Part shown: positions 7,445-14,303 of the stretch, one piece after another
Layout: each line of letters starts with the position of its first letter
Position numbering within the stretch: position 1 is the first letter of the stretch
Assembly: GCA_028275265.1 (NCBI GenBank)
Contig: JAPWUZ010000017.1
Location: 1 to 18,367 of the forward strand
DNA length: 18,367 bases
Reading direction: 5' to 3'
Source: Armatimonadota bacterium
GTDB taxonomy: Bacteria; Armatimonadota; HRBIN16
The notes under the pieces: model-generated
The model's input: only the letters and a program-made list of their open reading frames with translations
What the model was told of the DNA's origin: nothing
The model's database searches: none
Made by a program: the position numbers and the translations under genes

Positions 7445-9706
7445 ATGAACAGCACAGTTCGGATACGTCTGGTCATCCGTGGGGCGGTACAGGGTGTGGG
7501 CTTTCGCCCTTTCATCTATCGCCTCGCGACCGAGCTCGGCTTAAAAGGCTGGGTACTCAACTCGGCGCAAGGGGTGTTCATCGAGGTAGAAGGTCTGCCA
7601 GAAACCCTGCAGGAGTTCGTGCGGCGCGTGGAGAGCGACAAGCCCCCGCGCGCTTTCATCCAGAGCCTCGAGCAGTCCATCCTCGACCCGGTGGGTTACA
7701 CCACCTTCGAAATCCGGCACAGCGAGGAGAGCGGCGAGAAGGTCGCACTCATCCTGCCCGACATCGCCACCTGCCCCGATTGCCTGCGCGAGATTTTTGA
7801 CCCTGCCGATCGCCGTTACCTCTATCCCTTTACCAACTGCACCAATTGCGGTCCGCGCTACAGCATCATTGAGGCGTTGCCCTACGACCGTCCGAACACC
7901 ACCATGAAGGCGTTCACCATGTGCCCGAAGTGTCGGGAAGAGTTCGAAAACCCTGCCGACCGCCGCTTCCATGCCCAGCCTAACGCCTGTCCCGAATGCG
8001 GACCGCATCTCGAGTTGTGGGATGAGCAGGGTCATTGCCTTGCCCAGCATCATGAGGCACTGCTTCGAGCAACGGAGGCAATCCGCGAGGGGCGCATCGT
8101 TGCGGTCAAGGGTTTGGGAGGCTTTCACCTGATGGTGGATGCCCGCAGCGATTCCGCCGTCCGTCGCCTGCGCGAGCGCAAACGGCGGGAAGAGAAGCCC
8201 TTCGCGCTGATGTACCCCTCGTTACAGCTGGTGCAGGCGCACTGTGAGGTGAACGAAGCGGAAGAGCGTGTGCTGCGGTCGCCCGAATCGCCCATTGTGC
8301 TACTGCGCAGGAAGCAAGTAGAGGCGGTTGCTTCCTCCGTCGCCCCGAACAACCCCTATCTGGGAGTGATGTTGCCCTACACTCCGCTGCACCATTTGCT
8401 GATGCACGAGTTGGGCTTCCCCGTGGTTGCCACCAGCGGTAACCTGTCGGACGAGCCGATTTGCACCGATGAGCGCGAAGCGCTGCATCGCCTTGCGGGC
8501 ATCGCCGACCTGTTTTTGGTTCACAATCGTCCCATCGCCCGCCATGTGGACGATTCCGTGGTGCGGGTGCTGTTAGAGCGCGAACTGGTACTGCGGCGGG
8601 CGCGCGGTTATGCCCCCCTGCCCGTTCTGGTGAAACAGCCTGTTCCCCCCCTGCTGGCGGTGGGGGCGCACCTGAAGAACACCGTCGCCCTCAGCGTGGG
8701 CAATCAGGTGTTTATCAGCCAGCACATCGGCGATTTGGAGACGCCGCAGGCACTGGAGGCGTTCCATCGCGTCGTCACGAATGTGAAAGAGTTGTGGGAG
8801 CACCAGCCGCAGAAGGTCGCTTGCGACATGCACCCCGACTATCTGTCCACACAGGCGGCGCATCGGATGGGCATTCCCGTTGTGCCCGTTCAACACCATG
8901 TAGCGCACATCCTGTCGTGCATGGCGGAAAACGAGCTGGAACCGCCAGTGCTGGGCATCTCGTGGGACGGCACAGGCTACGGTACCGACGGCACCATCTG
9001 GGGCGGCGAGTTTCTGTTGATACGCAAAGGGAGCTGGCAAAGGTTTGCCCACCTGCACGCTTTCCGCCTGCCCGGCGGCGACCGCGCCATCAAGGAGCCG
9101 CGCCGCTCTGCGCTGGGGGTGCTGTGTGAATGCTATGGCGAACAGGCTTTCCAGACGCTACAGAGCGTGTTCACGGAACAAGAACTCACCGCCTTGAGCC
9201 AAATGCTTCGACGCGGCATCAACGCCCCGATTACTACCAGCGCGGGCAGGTTGTTCGACGCGGTAGCGTCCCTCGTCGGTTTGCGGCAGGTGGTGAACTA
9301 CGAAGGGCAAGCGGCGATGGAGCTGGAGTTCCGCCTGCACGGCATTACTTCGGATGAGAGTTACCCCTTCGCGGTAGAGCAGACCTCGTCCGACGCGCCC
9401 GTGGTGGTGGACTGGCGACCCATGCTACCCGAACTGCTGCAAGATGCGGCTTCCGGTGTGCCTGTCGGCTGCATCTCCGCCCGGTTCCACAACACGTTAG
9501 TAGAGATGATGGTCGCGGTGGCGAAGCGGGCGGGCGTGGAGTGCGTCGCGCTGAGCGGCGGCTGTTTCCAGAACGCCTACCTGACCGCACGAGCAGTGCA
9601 ACGCCTGCGCGAGGAGGGGTTTCGCCCCTACTGGCACCAGCGAGTGCCCCCGAACGACGGCGGAATCGCGCTGGGGCAGATTGTGGCGGCGAGCGTTTTC
9701 GGATAA
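7445..9706 (+). CDS. hypF: Carbamoyltransferase HypF
   Basis: 753-residue enzyme that turns carbamoyl phosphate and ATP into a carbamoyl adenylate and passes the carbamoyl group to HypE, the source of the cyanide ligands of the [NiFe] site. All domains are present. An acylphosphatase domain (about 5-92) carries VRGAVQGVGFRPF-like sequence. Two zinc-finger units follow (Cys110/113 with Cys132/135; Cys160/163 with Cys182/185). Then comes a YrdC-like domain (about 205-390, KGLGGFHLMVDA) and a Kae1-like C-terminal domain with VQHHVAHIL, SWDGTGYGTDGTIWGGEF, LSGGCFQNAYL and DGGIALGQ. The frame also opens upstream at a TTG (7379), but that TTG belongs to the -35 box, so ATG 7445 is preferred; no strong ribosome-binding site is seen there. 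HypE, its partner, is not encoded in the window. Length and motifs indicate a functional gene. Confidence 0.97.
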   Translation: MNSTVRIRLVIRGAVQGVGFRPFIYRLATELGLKGWVLNSAQGVFIEVEGLPETLQEFVRRVESDKPPRAFIQSLEQSILDPVGYTTFEIRHSEESGEKVALILPDIATCPDCLREIFDPADRRYLYPFTNCTNCGPRYSIIEALPYDRPNTTMKAFTMCPKCREEFENPADRRFHAQPNACPECGPHLELWDEQGHCLAQHHEALLRATEAIREGRIVAVKGLGGFHLMVDARSDSAVRRLRERKRREEKPFALMYPSLQLVQAHCEVNEAEERVLRSPESPIVLLRRKQVEAVASSVAPNNPYLGVMLPYTPLHHLLMHELGFPVVATSGNLSDEPICTDEREALHRLAGIADLFLVHNRPIARHVDDSVVRVLLERELVLRRARGYAPLPVLVKQPVPPLLAVGAHLKNTVALSVGNQVFISQHIGDLETPQALEAFHRVVTNVKELWEHQPQKVACDMHPDYLSTQAAHRMGIPVVPVQHHVAHILSCMAENELEPPVLGISWDGTGYGTDGTIWGGEFLLIRKGSWQRFAHLHAFRLPGGDRAIKEPRRSALGVLCECYGEQAFQTLQSVFTEQELTALSQMLRRGINAPITTSAGRLFDAVASLVGLRQVVNYEGQAAMELEFRLHGITSDESYPFAVEQTSSDAPVVVDWRPMLPELLQDAASGVPVGCISARFHNTLVEMMVAVAKRAGVECVALSGGCFQNAYLTARAVQRLREEGFRPYWHQRVPPNDGGIALGQIVAASVFG

Positions 9707-9707
9707 A

Positions 9708-9747
9708 CCCCCTTCCCTCTTAGGGAAGGGGGCTGGGGGGTTAGGTC
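9708..9747 (+). repeat. Palindromic intergenic repeat, copy 1; may terminate hypF
   Basis: Two bases after the hypF stop, CCCCCTTCCCT (9708-9718) and AGGGAAGGGGG (9722-9732) form a perfect 11-bp stem with a CTT loop, followed by the tail CTGGGGGGTTAGGTC. A second copy with nearly the same tail lies at 9801-9840. The stem could act as a terminator, although no T tract follows. The stem-plus-tail layout is that of a dispersed REP-like element; number of copies elsewhere is unknown. Confidence 0.6.
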
Positions 9748-9759
9748 AACTCAACCTCA

Positions 9760-9789
9760 CCCCTGTCCCTTCGCCTACGAGGAGAGGGG
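9760..9789 (+). repeat. Degenerate GC-rich hairpin between the two repeat copies
   Basis: CCCCT (9760-9764) pairs with AGGGG (9785-9789), and an inner CCT/AGG (9774-9776 with 9780-9782) surrounds ACG. The arms are imperfect, so this looks like a decayed relative of the flanking repeats. No open frame here has coding character. Confidence 0.35.
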
Positions 9790-9800
9790 CGTCTCGCACT

Positions 9801-9840
9801 CCCCCTTCCTTCTCAGGAAAGGGGGATGGGGGGTAAGGTT
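9801..9840 (+). repeat. Palindromic intergenic repeat, copy 2
   Basis: CCCCCTTCCT (9801-9810), loop TCTC, then AGGAAAGGGGG (9815-9825) and the tail ATGGGGGGTAAGGTT. Stem and tail match copy 1 apart from a few changes that introduce a one-base slip in the stem. Both copies lie in the same orientation 93 bp apart. Confidence 0.6.
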
Positions 9841-10011
9841 AGACAGGTTTGACCCCATCTCCTCCATCTTCCTTCTAACCCCATTCATAAGGAGGTGCGC
9901 TTTCCACATGCTCAGGCTAAAGCCTGCGGGTACGGTCGGCATCTGTTTCGCTATTGAAAATATTAGTCTGGCTATGCAATAATAGGAGGTGGTTCGTGAA
10001 TACGGGAACGA
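9841..10011. other. Rest of the intergenic region: short palindrome and possible promoter
   Basis: After the repeats there is a pyrimidine-rich stretch without a gene, then CAGGCTAAAGCCTG (9913-9926), two perfect 6-bp arms around AA, followed by CGGGTAC. TTGAAA (9954-9959) and AATAAT (9978-9983), 18 bp apart, could be a promoter for the cysteine-rich gene. A strong AGGAGGT follows at 9984-9990. That site is correctly spaced for a GTG at 9996, which would open only a 46-codon frame (to 10136) of low-complexity Gly/Ala/Arg-rich sequence. I see no RNA gene. Confidence 0.4.
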
Positions 10012-10416
10012 ATGCCGATGCAGGCGAGAACGTTGGTGCTGGTTATCCTGCTGGTGCAGGGGGTATACGACCTGTCGCTCGGAGGCTGGCTGTGGCTCGC
10101 TCGCCAGTCCTTGGCGAGCGCACGCGCCCCCGATAGCCTGCATCGCCTGCACGCCTTGTACTGCCATTGCACGCAGTGCGCCGACGTGGAAAATTGCTGC
10201 TGCATTCCAAGAAAGCAGTTGGCAAACGTCCCCGCAGTGAAGCGGTGCGACACAGCCAGCGACGCCAAACTACCCGACACGTGGACAGCGCGGGTAGTGA
10301 CTACTTGCGCCATGATTGTTCCTGTGCATCATCGGCAGAACCAGGCGGAGCCTTCTTCCCTGCTGCGTCCCCTGTTGCCCCATCGGATAGAGCATCCTCC
10401 TTGTGTGCTTGCCTGA
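10012..10416 (+). CDS. Small cysteine-rich, probably membrane-anchored protein of unknown function
   Basis: 134 residues that I do not recognise. A hydrophobic segment at about 7-30 (LVLVILLVQG..., then GGWLWLA) could be a signal anchor. It is followed by a compact cluster HALYCHCTQCADVENCCC (residues 47-64), with Cys51, 53, 56, 62, 63 and 64 and His47 and His52. More Cys lie at 79, 99 and 131, and the second half has several His. This cluster could bind a metal or form disulfides; that is inference. Coding is supported by a strong preference for G or C in the third codon position over the first 60 codons. The start is uncertain: ATG 10012 or 10018 with only a weak GGGA upstream, while the strong AGGAGGT at 9984-9990 points to a different frame. 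It lies 68 bp before the pilin-like gene, same strand, so the two may share a transcript. Confidence 0.55.
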   Translation: MPMQARTLVLVILLVQGVYDLSLGGWLWLARQSLASARAPDSLHRLHALYCHCTQCADVENCCCIPRKQLANVPAVKRCDTASDAKLPDTWTARVVTTCAMIVPVHHRQNQAEPSSLLRPLLPHRIEHPPCVLA

Positions 10417-10419
10417 GTC

Positions 10420-10433
10420 GGGCGGTTTCGCCC
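10420..10433 (+). repeat. Small hairpin between the cysteine-rich gene and the pilin-like gene
   Basis: GGGCG (10420-10424), loop GTTT, CGCCC (10429-10433), three bases after the upstream stop codon. It may be a weak terminator or a short dispersed element; no T tract follows it. Confidence 0.35.
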
Positions 10434-10484
10434 CTACTGTCTATTCCAACACCAACGAAACGACACACGAGGAGGGAGAGAAAA

Positions 10485-11225
10485 ATGCGTTATCGAGCGT
10501 TCACGCTCATCGAACTTCTGGTGGTGATAGCCGTTATCGCCATCTTAGCAGCTATCCTGTTCCCTGTGCTCTCGCAGGCGCGCGAGAAAGCACGGTCAGT
10601 CGCCTGTCTGTCCAACTGTCGGCAGATGGGTATTGCGGTGCAGCTCTATGTGCAGGACTACGATGAAACCCTGCCCACCGTGCGCATGATGTGGCCTGGA
10701 ATACCAACACCTCTGAGCTGGCTGGACCTGATACAGCCCTATGTGCGCACCAGATTGCTGCAGCGTTGCCCGTCTGACAACAGCCCTGCGTGGAACGAGA
10801 GCCCGCCACGCCTCTCCTCATACGGCCTAAATGCCTACTTTGACGCCTTCCATCCGCCGTATGGAAACCACATGTCGCCCCGTCCGATGGTGCTCGCGGC
10901 GGTCGCACAGCCTGCGCAGTGCGTGTACATCGCCGAGCTGGGCGAGCGCAACACCAAAAACGGCATGGCAGTGAAAGCAGACCACTTCATGCCGATGTAC
11001 TGGGGCAATCCGCCGCGCGTGGTGGATATGATGATGAACGACAGGTTGTGGGATGATGCCACGCAGACTCCCACCACCCTTGCCATCACGCGGCATTTCG
11101 GGGGATCCAACTACGTGTTCGTGGACGGGCACGCGAAGTGGCATCGCTTCGAGCAGACCTTCCAGCAGGTGCGTGGGCAACCGCCCCATGTGGATTGGTA
11201 TGACCCGATGCGCTCCACCCCATAG
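10485..11225 (+). CDS. Type IV pilin-like / pseudopilin protein with H-X9-DG C-terminal motif
   Basis: 246 residues. The N-terminus MRYRAFTLIELLVVIAVIAIL is a short basic leader plus the hydrophobic helix of type IV pilins and type II secretion pseudopilins, with Glu10 of the mature FTLIE motif. It continues FPVLSQAREKARSVACLSN, the usual transition in the family with the H-X9-DG tail. That tail is present: His204, nine residues (FGGSNYVFV), Asp214-Gly215. A prepilin peptidase would cut before Phe6, but the residue before the cut is Ala, not the usual Gly. The start is ATG 10485, with GGAGGGAG 6 bp upstream; the frame stays open far upstream but without coding character. Such proteins occur in many copies in Planctomycetes and Armatimonadota; their role (surface filament or secretion) is mostly unknown. 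No pilus assembly genes are nearby. Confidence 0.9.
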   Translation: MRYRAFTLIELLVVIAVIAILAAILFPVLSQAREKARSVACLSNCRQMGIAVQLYVQDYDETLPTVRMMWPGIPTPLSWLDLIQPYVRTRLLQRCPSDNSPAWNESPPRLSSYGLNAYFDAFHPPYGNHMSPRPMVLAAVAQPAQCVYIAELGERNTKNGMAVKADHFMPMYWGNPPRVVDMMMNDRLWDDATQTPTTLAITRHFGGSNYVFVDGHAKWHRFEQTFQQVRGQPPHVDWYDPMRSTP

Positions 11226-11244
11226 CCTCAACCTCACTTTGCCT

Positions 11245-11269
11245 GGCGGAGCAGCCCAGCTGCTCCGCC
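11245..11269 (+). terminator. Hairpin after the pilin-like gene
   Basis: GGCGGAGCAG (11245-11254), loop CCCAG, CTGCTCCGCC (11260-11269): a perfect 10-bp stem starting 19 bp after the stop codon. No T tract follows, so termination strength is uncertain. The stem shares GGCGGAGC with the terminator at 12237-12262. Confidence 0.5.
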
Positions 11270-11274
11270 TGTGG

Positions 11275-11304
11275 TTGACATCCGTTGCTGTTTCGTGGTA
11301 AAAT
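11275..11304 (+). promoter_or_regulatory. Promoter of the 3D-domain gene
   Basis: A perfect TTGACA (11275-11280) and TAAAAT (11299-11304, five of six) are 18 bp apart, the best sigma-70-type promoter in the window. Transcription should begin near 11311, giving a leader of about 100 nt before the GTG start at 11412. Confidence 0.75.
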
Positions 11305-11411
11305 GCACGAGCGTTACAACGCCTGATGCAAGGCGGGGGTAACTTGACAATCTGCGTCCCGACGGCACCGAAAAAGCCCCCATCGGGGGGTGCCCGAAAG
11401 GAGGTACCGAC
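11305..11411 (+). ncRNA. Structured 5' leader RNA, candidate cis-regulatory element
   Basis: Between promoter and start codon there is a compact set of hairpins. The first is CGCCT (11320-11324), loop GATGCA, AGGCG (11331-11335). The second is a stacked element: GGCACC (11364-11369) pairs with GGTGCC (11389-11394), and inside it CCCC (11377-11380) pairs with GGGG (11385-11388) around CATC, leaving GAAAAAG unpaired on one side. It ends two bases before the Shine-Dalgarno AAAGGAGGT (11397-11405). The run GCGGGGG (11333-11339) could pair instead with CCCCC (11377-11381), so two exclusive folds are possible. YabE/RpfB-like genes in other phyla are often under c-di-AMP riboswitches, but I cannot match this one to that consensus. 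Confidence 0.45.
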
Positions 11412-12224
11412 GTGCACTTGCGTGAAGCGTACGGCAGAGGGCTGCTTGCGTCTCTGCTGATAGCTGCAACCCTGTGTGCGTTCGTGACCGCAGACGCAGG
11501 ACGCCGATTCTCGGTGCGCCTGCGTGAAAGTGGCACGGTGCGTACATTGGACACACAAGCCGCAACCGTCGCAGAACTCTTGCGCGAAGCGGAGATACGC
11601 CTGGAGAAGTTGGACCGCGTCCAACCGCCTCCGGCAACGCCTCTTGCCGACGGCATGGAAGTGGTGGTGACCCGGGTGCGCCAGCAAGTGGTTACCGAAG
11701 AGCAGAGAATCCCAGCACCCGTGAAGCGATTTGCGGACCCGGCACTGCGCCCGGGCGTTAGGCGGGTGGTAGAGGAGGGACAGGATGGGATGAAGCGTAT
11801 CCAGTGGCTCATCACCAGCGTGGACGGGCAGGAGGTGTCCCGAAAGGTGTTAGCGTCCAAAGTAATCTCGCAACCCAAACCGCGCATCGAGCGGTACGGG
11901 GCGGGCGGCTCGCTGCCCGCGCGAGGTTTCTTCAGCGGACGGCGTGTGCTTACCATGATCGCTACGGGCTACGCACCTTATGCCTGTGGCGGCAGCCGTA
12001 CGGGACGCACCGCGACCGGGATTAAGGCAGGCTACGGTACGGTTGCCGTAGACCCGCGCTATATCCCGCTTGGCACGCGCCTGTATATCGAAGGTTATGG
12101 CTATGCGATTGCTGCAGATACCGGTGGAGACATTAAAGGCAATCGCATCGACCTTGGGCACGACACTTATCACCAAGCGAAGCGAGTCGGCATGCGCAAG
12201 GTCAAAGTATATATCTTGGACTAA
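11412..12224 (+). CDS. Exported cell-wall protein with DUF348, G5 and 3D domains (YabE/RpfB-like)
   Basis: 270-residue secreted or membrane-anchored protein, probably a peptidoglycan-active enzyme of the MltA/3D double-psi barrel group. A signal sequence or anchor occupies about 1-29. It is followed by a DUF348-like region (about 33-88, ending MEVVVTRV), a G5-like region (about 89-160) and a 3D domain (about 180-270). The 3D domain reads TGYAPY...TATGIKAGYGTVAVDPRYIPLG, ADTGGDIKG, IDLGH and ends MRKVKVYIL; the conserved aspartates are Asp214, Asp236 and Asp247. The start is GTG 11412 with AAAGGAGGT 6 bp upstream. In Bacillus yabE and in actinobacterial rpfB the gene lies just before ksgA, as it does here. 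It lacks the lysozyme-like RPF domain, so it resembles YabE more than RpfB. Lytic transglycosylase activity is inferred from the family. Confidence 0.9.
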   Translation: MHLREAYGRGLLASLLIAATLCAFVTADAGRRFSVRLRESGTVRTLDTQAATVAELLREAEIRLEKLDRVQPPPATPLADGMEVVVTRVRQQVVTEEQRIPAPVKRFADPALRPGVRRVVEEGQDGMKRIQWLITSVDGQEVSRKVLASKVISQPKPRIERYGAGGSLPARGFFSGRRVLTMIATGYAPYACGGSRTGRTATGIKAGYGTVAVDPRYIPLGTRLYIEGYGYAIAADTGGDIKGNRIDLGHDTYHQAKRVGMRKVKVYILD

Positions 12225-12236
12225 CACCTGAACGTG

Positions 12237-12262
12237 GGCGGAGCCTTTGTGCTCCGCCTTTT
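12237..12262 (+). terminator. Rho-independent terminator of the 3D-domain gene
   Basis: GGCGGAGC (12237-12244), loop CTTTGT, GCTCCGCC (12251-12258), then TTTT. It begins 12 bp after the stop codon and ends only 27 bp before the rsmA start, so expression of rsmA from the upstream promoter would depend on read-through. Confidence 0.75.
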
Positions 12263-12289
12263 CCATTCCCTACCTACGGAGGGCATGGC

Positions 12290-13177
12290 GTGAAGCTGAC
12301 TTCGCCATCGCAGATACGTCTGGTGTTGTTGCAATTCGGGTTGGTGCCCGACAAACGCAAGGGACAGCACTTTCTATGTGACCACAACATTCTGGAGAAA
12401 ATCCTTCAAGCCGCCGACCTCTCGCCGGAAGAGGGGGCGATGGAAATCGGCAGCGGTATCGGCACACTCACCCGCGCACTGGCGCAACACGCCAAACAGG
12501 TACTCACCTTTGAAGTGGACGCGAAGCTGATACCGGTCATCCAGCACAATCTGCGTGGATTGCAAAACATTCGCCTGATACACGGCGACTTTCTCCGCCA
12601 GAACCTGCCCGAGCTGATACACGACACCTTCGGAGATGCGCCTTTCAAGGTCGTGGCGAACATCCCCTACGGAATCACCAGCCCCATTTTGGAGCGGCTA
12701 TTCGCCGTAGCCAGCGGCTGGACGCGAGCGGTGCTGATGATGCAGCGCGAGGTCGCCGAACGGTTGATTGCCGAACCCGGCACTCCTGAATACAGCGCCA
12801 TCAGCGTCTTCGCCCAGTATCATTCCAGAGTGGAAATCGTGCAGAGGGTGTCGCGCACGGTGTTCTATCCACCGCCAGAAGTGGACAGCGCGATTGTCCG
12901 CTTCACACCCCTACCCAAACGCCTGCCGGCTGACGAGGAAAAGAGGCTTTTTCGCGTGGTGCGCTCGGCATTTGGGCAGAGGCGAAAAACCCTGCTCAAC
13001 GCCCTTAGTGGTGGGCTGGGTCTTCCGCGCGAGCAGGTCGAAACCGGGCTGCGAAACGCGGGCATCGCTCCACAGCGGCGAGGCGAAACGCTGACGCTGG
13101 AGGAGTTTATCGTGCTGTCGCGGTGGCTACTGGACGATGTCCAAACCGCACGGGAAAAGCCCTCCGTGGAAGGATAG
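12290..13177 (+). CDS. rsmA: 16S rRNA (adenine1518-N6/adenine1519-N6)-dimethyltransferase RsmA (KsgA)
   Basis: 295-residue enzyme that dimethylates the two adjacent adenines in helix 45 of 16S rRNA late in 30S assembly, using S-adenosylmethionine. Motifs: KGQHFLCD (24-31), motif I MEIGSGIGTLTRAL (51-64), acidic motif II TFEVD (73-77), HGDF (98-101), the catalytic NIPYGITSPIL (124-134) and FYPPPEVDSAIVRF (192-205), followed by the helical C-terminal domain with KTLLNAL. Start is GTG 12290 with GGAGGG 6 bp upstream (12278-12283); the ATG at 12285 leads to a stop after one more codon. Length is slightly above the E. coli protein because of N- and C-terminal extensions. Its place after a YabE-like gene is conserved across several phyla. 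Confidence 0.96.
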   Translation: MKLTSPSQIRLVLLQFGLVPDKRKGQHFLCDHNILEKILQAADLSPEEGAMEIGSGIGTLTRALAQHAKQVLTFEVDAKLIPVIQHNLRGLQNIRLIHGDFLRQNLPELIHDTFGDAPFKVVANIPYGITSPILERLFAVASGWTRAVLMMQREVAERLIAEPGTPEYSAISVFAQYHSRVEIVQRVSRTVFYPPPEVDSAIVRFTPLPKRLPADEEKRLFRVVRSAFGQRRKTLLNALSGGLGLPREQVETGLRNAGIAPQRRGETLTLEEFIVLSRWLLDDVQTAREKPSVEG

Positions 13178-13180
13178 TCC

Positions 13181-13209
13181 TTGGCCGACTGCGAAAAAGG
13201 CTTTATGCT
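13181..13209 (+). promoter_or_regulatory. Possible promoter of the GH172 gene
   Basis: TTGGCC (13181-13186) and TATGCT (13204-13209) are 17 bp apart, each with four of six consensus bases, 32 bp before the start codon. This would let the GH172 gene be transcribed independently of rsmA. Confidence 0.4.
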
Positions 13210-13241
13210 ATCCGGTGACAAACCCTGCACGGAGGATTCGG

Positions 13242-14297
13242 ATGAACGATTTGCACTTGCTGAACCTGGGATTGGGTAGCCTTCCGCTGTTATCCAGTGC
13301 GGAAACGCGCTCCATTTCCGCCGAGAACCCCAACGGCGAGCGAGGCGGCGGCGCCAAAGCGGAACCCGACGAGCATAACGCCGCTTCCATGCTGGGCAAG
13401 GGCTGGAAGGTGCGCCCCTGTATCACCCTGGAACCCGGAACCACCACCACGCTGGCAGATATTCAGGGACCAGGCATCGTCCAGCATATCTGGATTACCG
13501 TCGACGTGAAAGCCTACCGCGATACGATATTGCGCATGTACTGGGATGACGAAATCACACCGTCGGTAGAAGTTCCTTTGGGAGACTTCTTCTGCAACGG
13601 GCATGGACTGCGCTACAACGTGGTCTCGCTGCCGGTGGCAGTGAACCCGTCGGGCGGTTTCAACTGCTACCTGCCGATGCCCTTCCGTCAGCGAGCGCGA
13701 ATCACCATCGAGAATCAGCGCTGGGAGCCCATTCACGGCTTCTTCTACCAGATTACCTACGCGCTGACGGACATCCCCGATAACGCGGCTTATCTCCATG
13801 CGCAGTGGCGACGTTCCATGACCTCGCGCGAGTGCCCCGAACACATTATCTTGGACGGAGTGAAGGGACAGGGGCATTATGTTGGTACGTTTCTGGCGTG
13901 GACACAGCTTTCCAACGGCTGGTGGGGCGAAGGCGAAATCAAGTTTTACATGGACGGCGACAGCGAATATCCCACCATCTGTGGCACCGGCACGGAAGAC
14001 TACTTCTGCGGTGCGTGGTGCTTCGGTGAGACGTTTAACGCGCCCTTTACAGGCTATCCCCTGTGGCGCAAGGAACCCGGCGAGGTGCCCCGACACGGAC
14101 TGTACCGCTGGCACATCTACGACCCCATCCGCTTCAAGCAGAGCCTGAAGGTGACCATTCAGGCGCTGGGATGGTGGCCCAACGGCAAGTTCCAGCCGCT
14201 TACCGACGACATCGCCTCGGTGGCATACTGGTATCAGGCGGAACCGCACACGCCGTTCCCTACACTGCCTCCGATTCACGAGCGATGGTCGCGGTAA
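13242..14297 (+). CDS. DUF2961 / glycoside hydrolase family 172 protein
   Basis: 351 residues, full length for the family. GH172 members fold as jelly-roll trimers; characterised ones act on fructofuranose or arabinofuranose linkages (difructose dianhydride or D-arabinan). Family hallmarks seen here are RSISAENPNGERGGGAKA near residues 23-40, PGIVQHIWIT (77-86), VPLGDFFCNGHG (111-122), FYMDGDSEYPTICGTGTEDYF (235-255) and WRKEPGEVPRHGLYRWHIYDP near the end. Acidic residues in GTGTEDYF and WGEGEIKF (228-235) are catalytic candidates. There is no signal peptide, so it appears cytoplasmic, which is unusual for a polysaccharide-degrading enzyme. The start is ATG 13242, with GGAGG 6 bp upstream; the frame is open from 13137 but overlaps rsmA. 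It interrupts an otherwise conserved housekeeping order. The substrate cannot be predicted from this context. Confidence 0.88.
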   Translation: MNDLHLLNLGLGSLPLLSSAETRSISAENPNGERGGGAKAEPDEHNAASMLGKGWKVRPCITLEPGTTTTLADIQGPGIVQHIWITVDVKAYRDTILRMYWDDEITPSVEVPLGDFFCNGHGLRYNVVSLPVAVNPSGGFNCYLPMPFRQRARITIENQRWEPIHGFFYQITYALTDIPDNAAYLHAQWRRSMTSRECPEHIILDGVKGQGHYVGTFLAWTQLSNGWWGEGEIKFYMDGDSEYPTICGTGTEDYFCGAWCFGETFNAPFTGYPLWRKEPGEVPRHGLYRWHIYDPIRFKQSLKVTIQALGWWPNGKFQPLTDDIASVAYWYQAEPHTPFPTLPPIHERWSR

Positions 14298-14303
14298 ACG
14301 ACA

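Noticed and set aside
9614..10440. A 16-bp sequence (GGTTTCGCCCCTACTG) shared by the hypF 3' end and the region after the cysteine-rich gene
   Set aside because: In hypF it is within conserved coding sequence, so the match is more likely chance or convergence than a mobile repeat.
10167..10484. Upstream extension of the pilin-like gene by 106 codons
   Set aside because: It runs out of frame over the cysteine-rich gene, lacks coding character, and the pilin leader has a strong Shine-Dalgarno site of its own.
11305..11411. c-di-AMP (ydaO) riboswitch
   Set aside because: Gene context fits, and fragments such as GGGGGTAAC resemble it, but the leader is too short and the conserved CAGCTAAC-type 3' segment is missing; kept only as an unknown structured leader.
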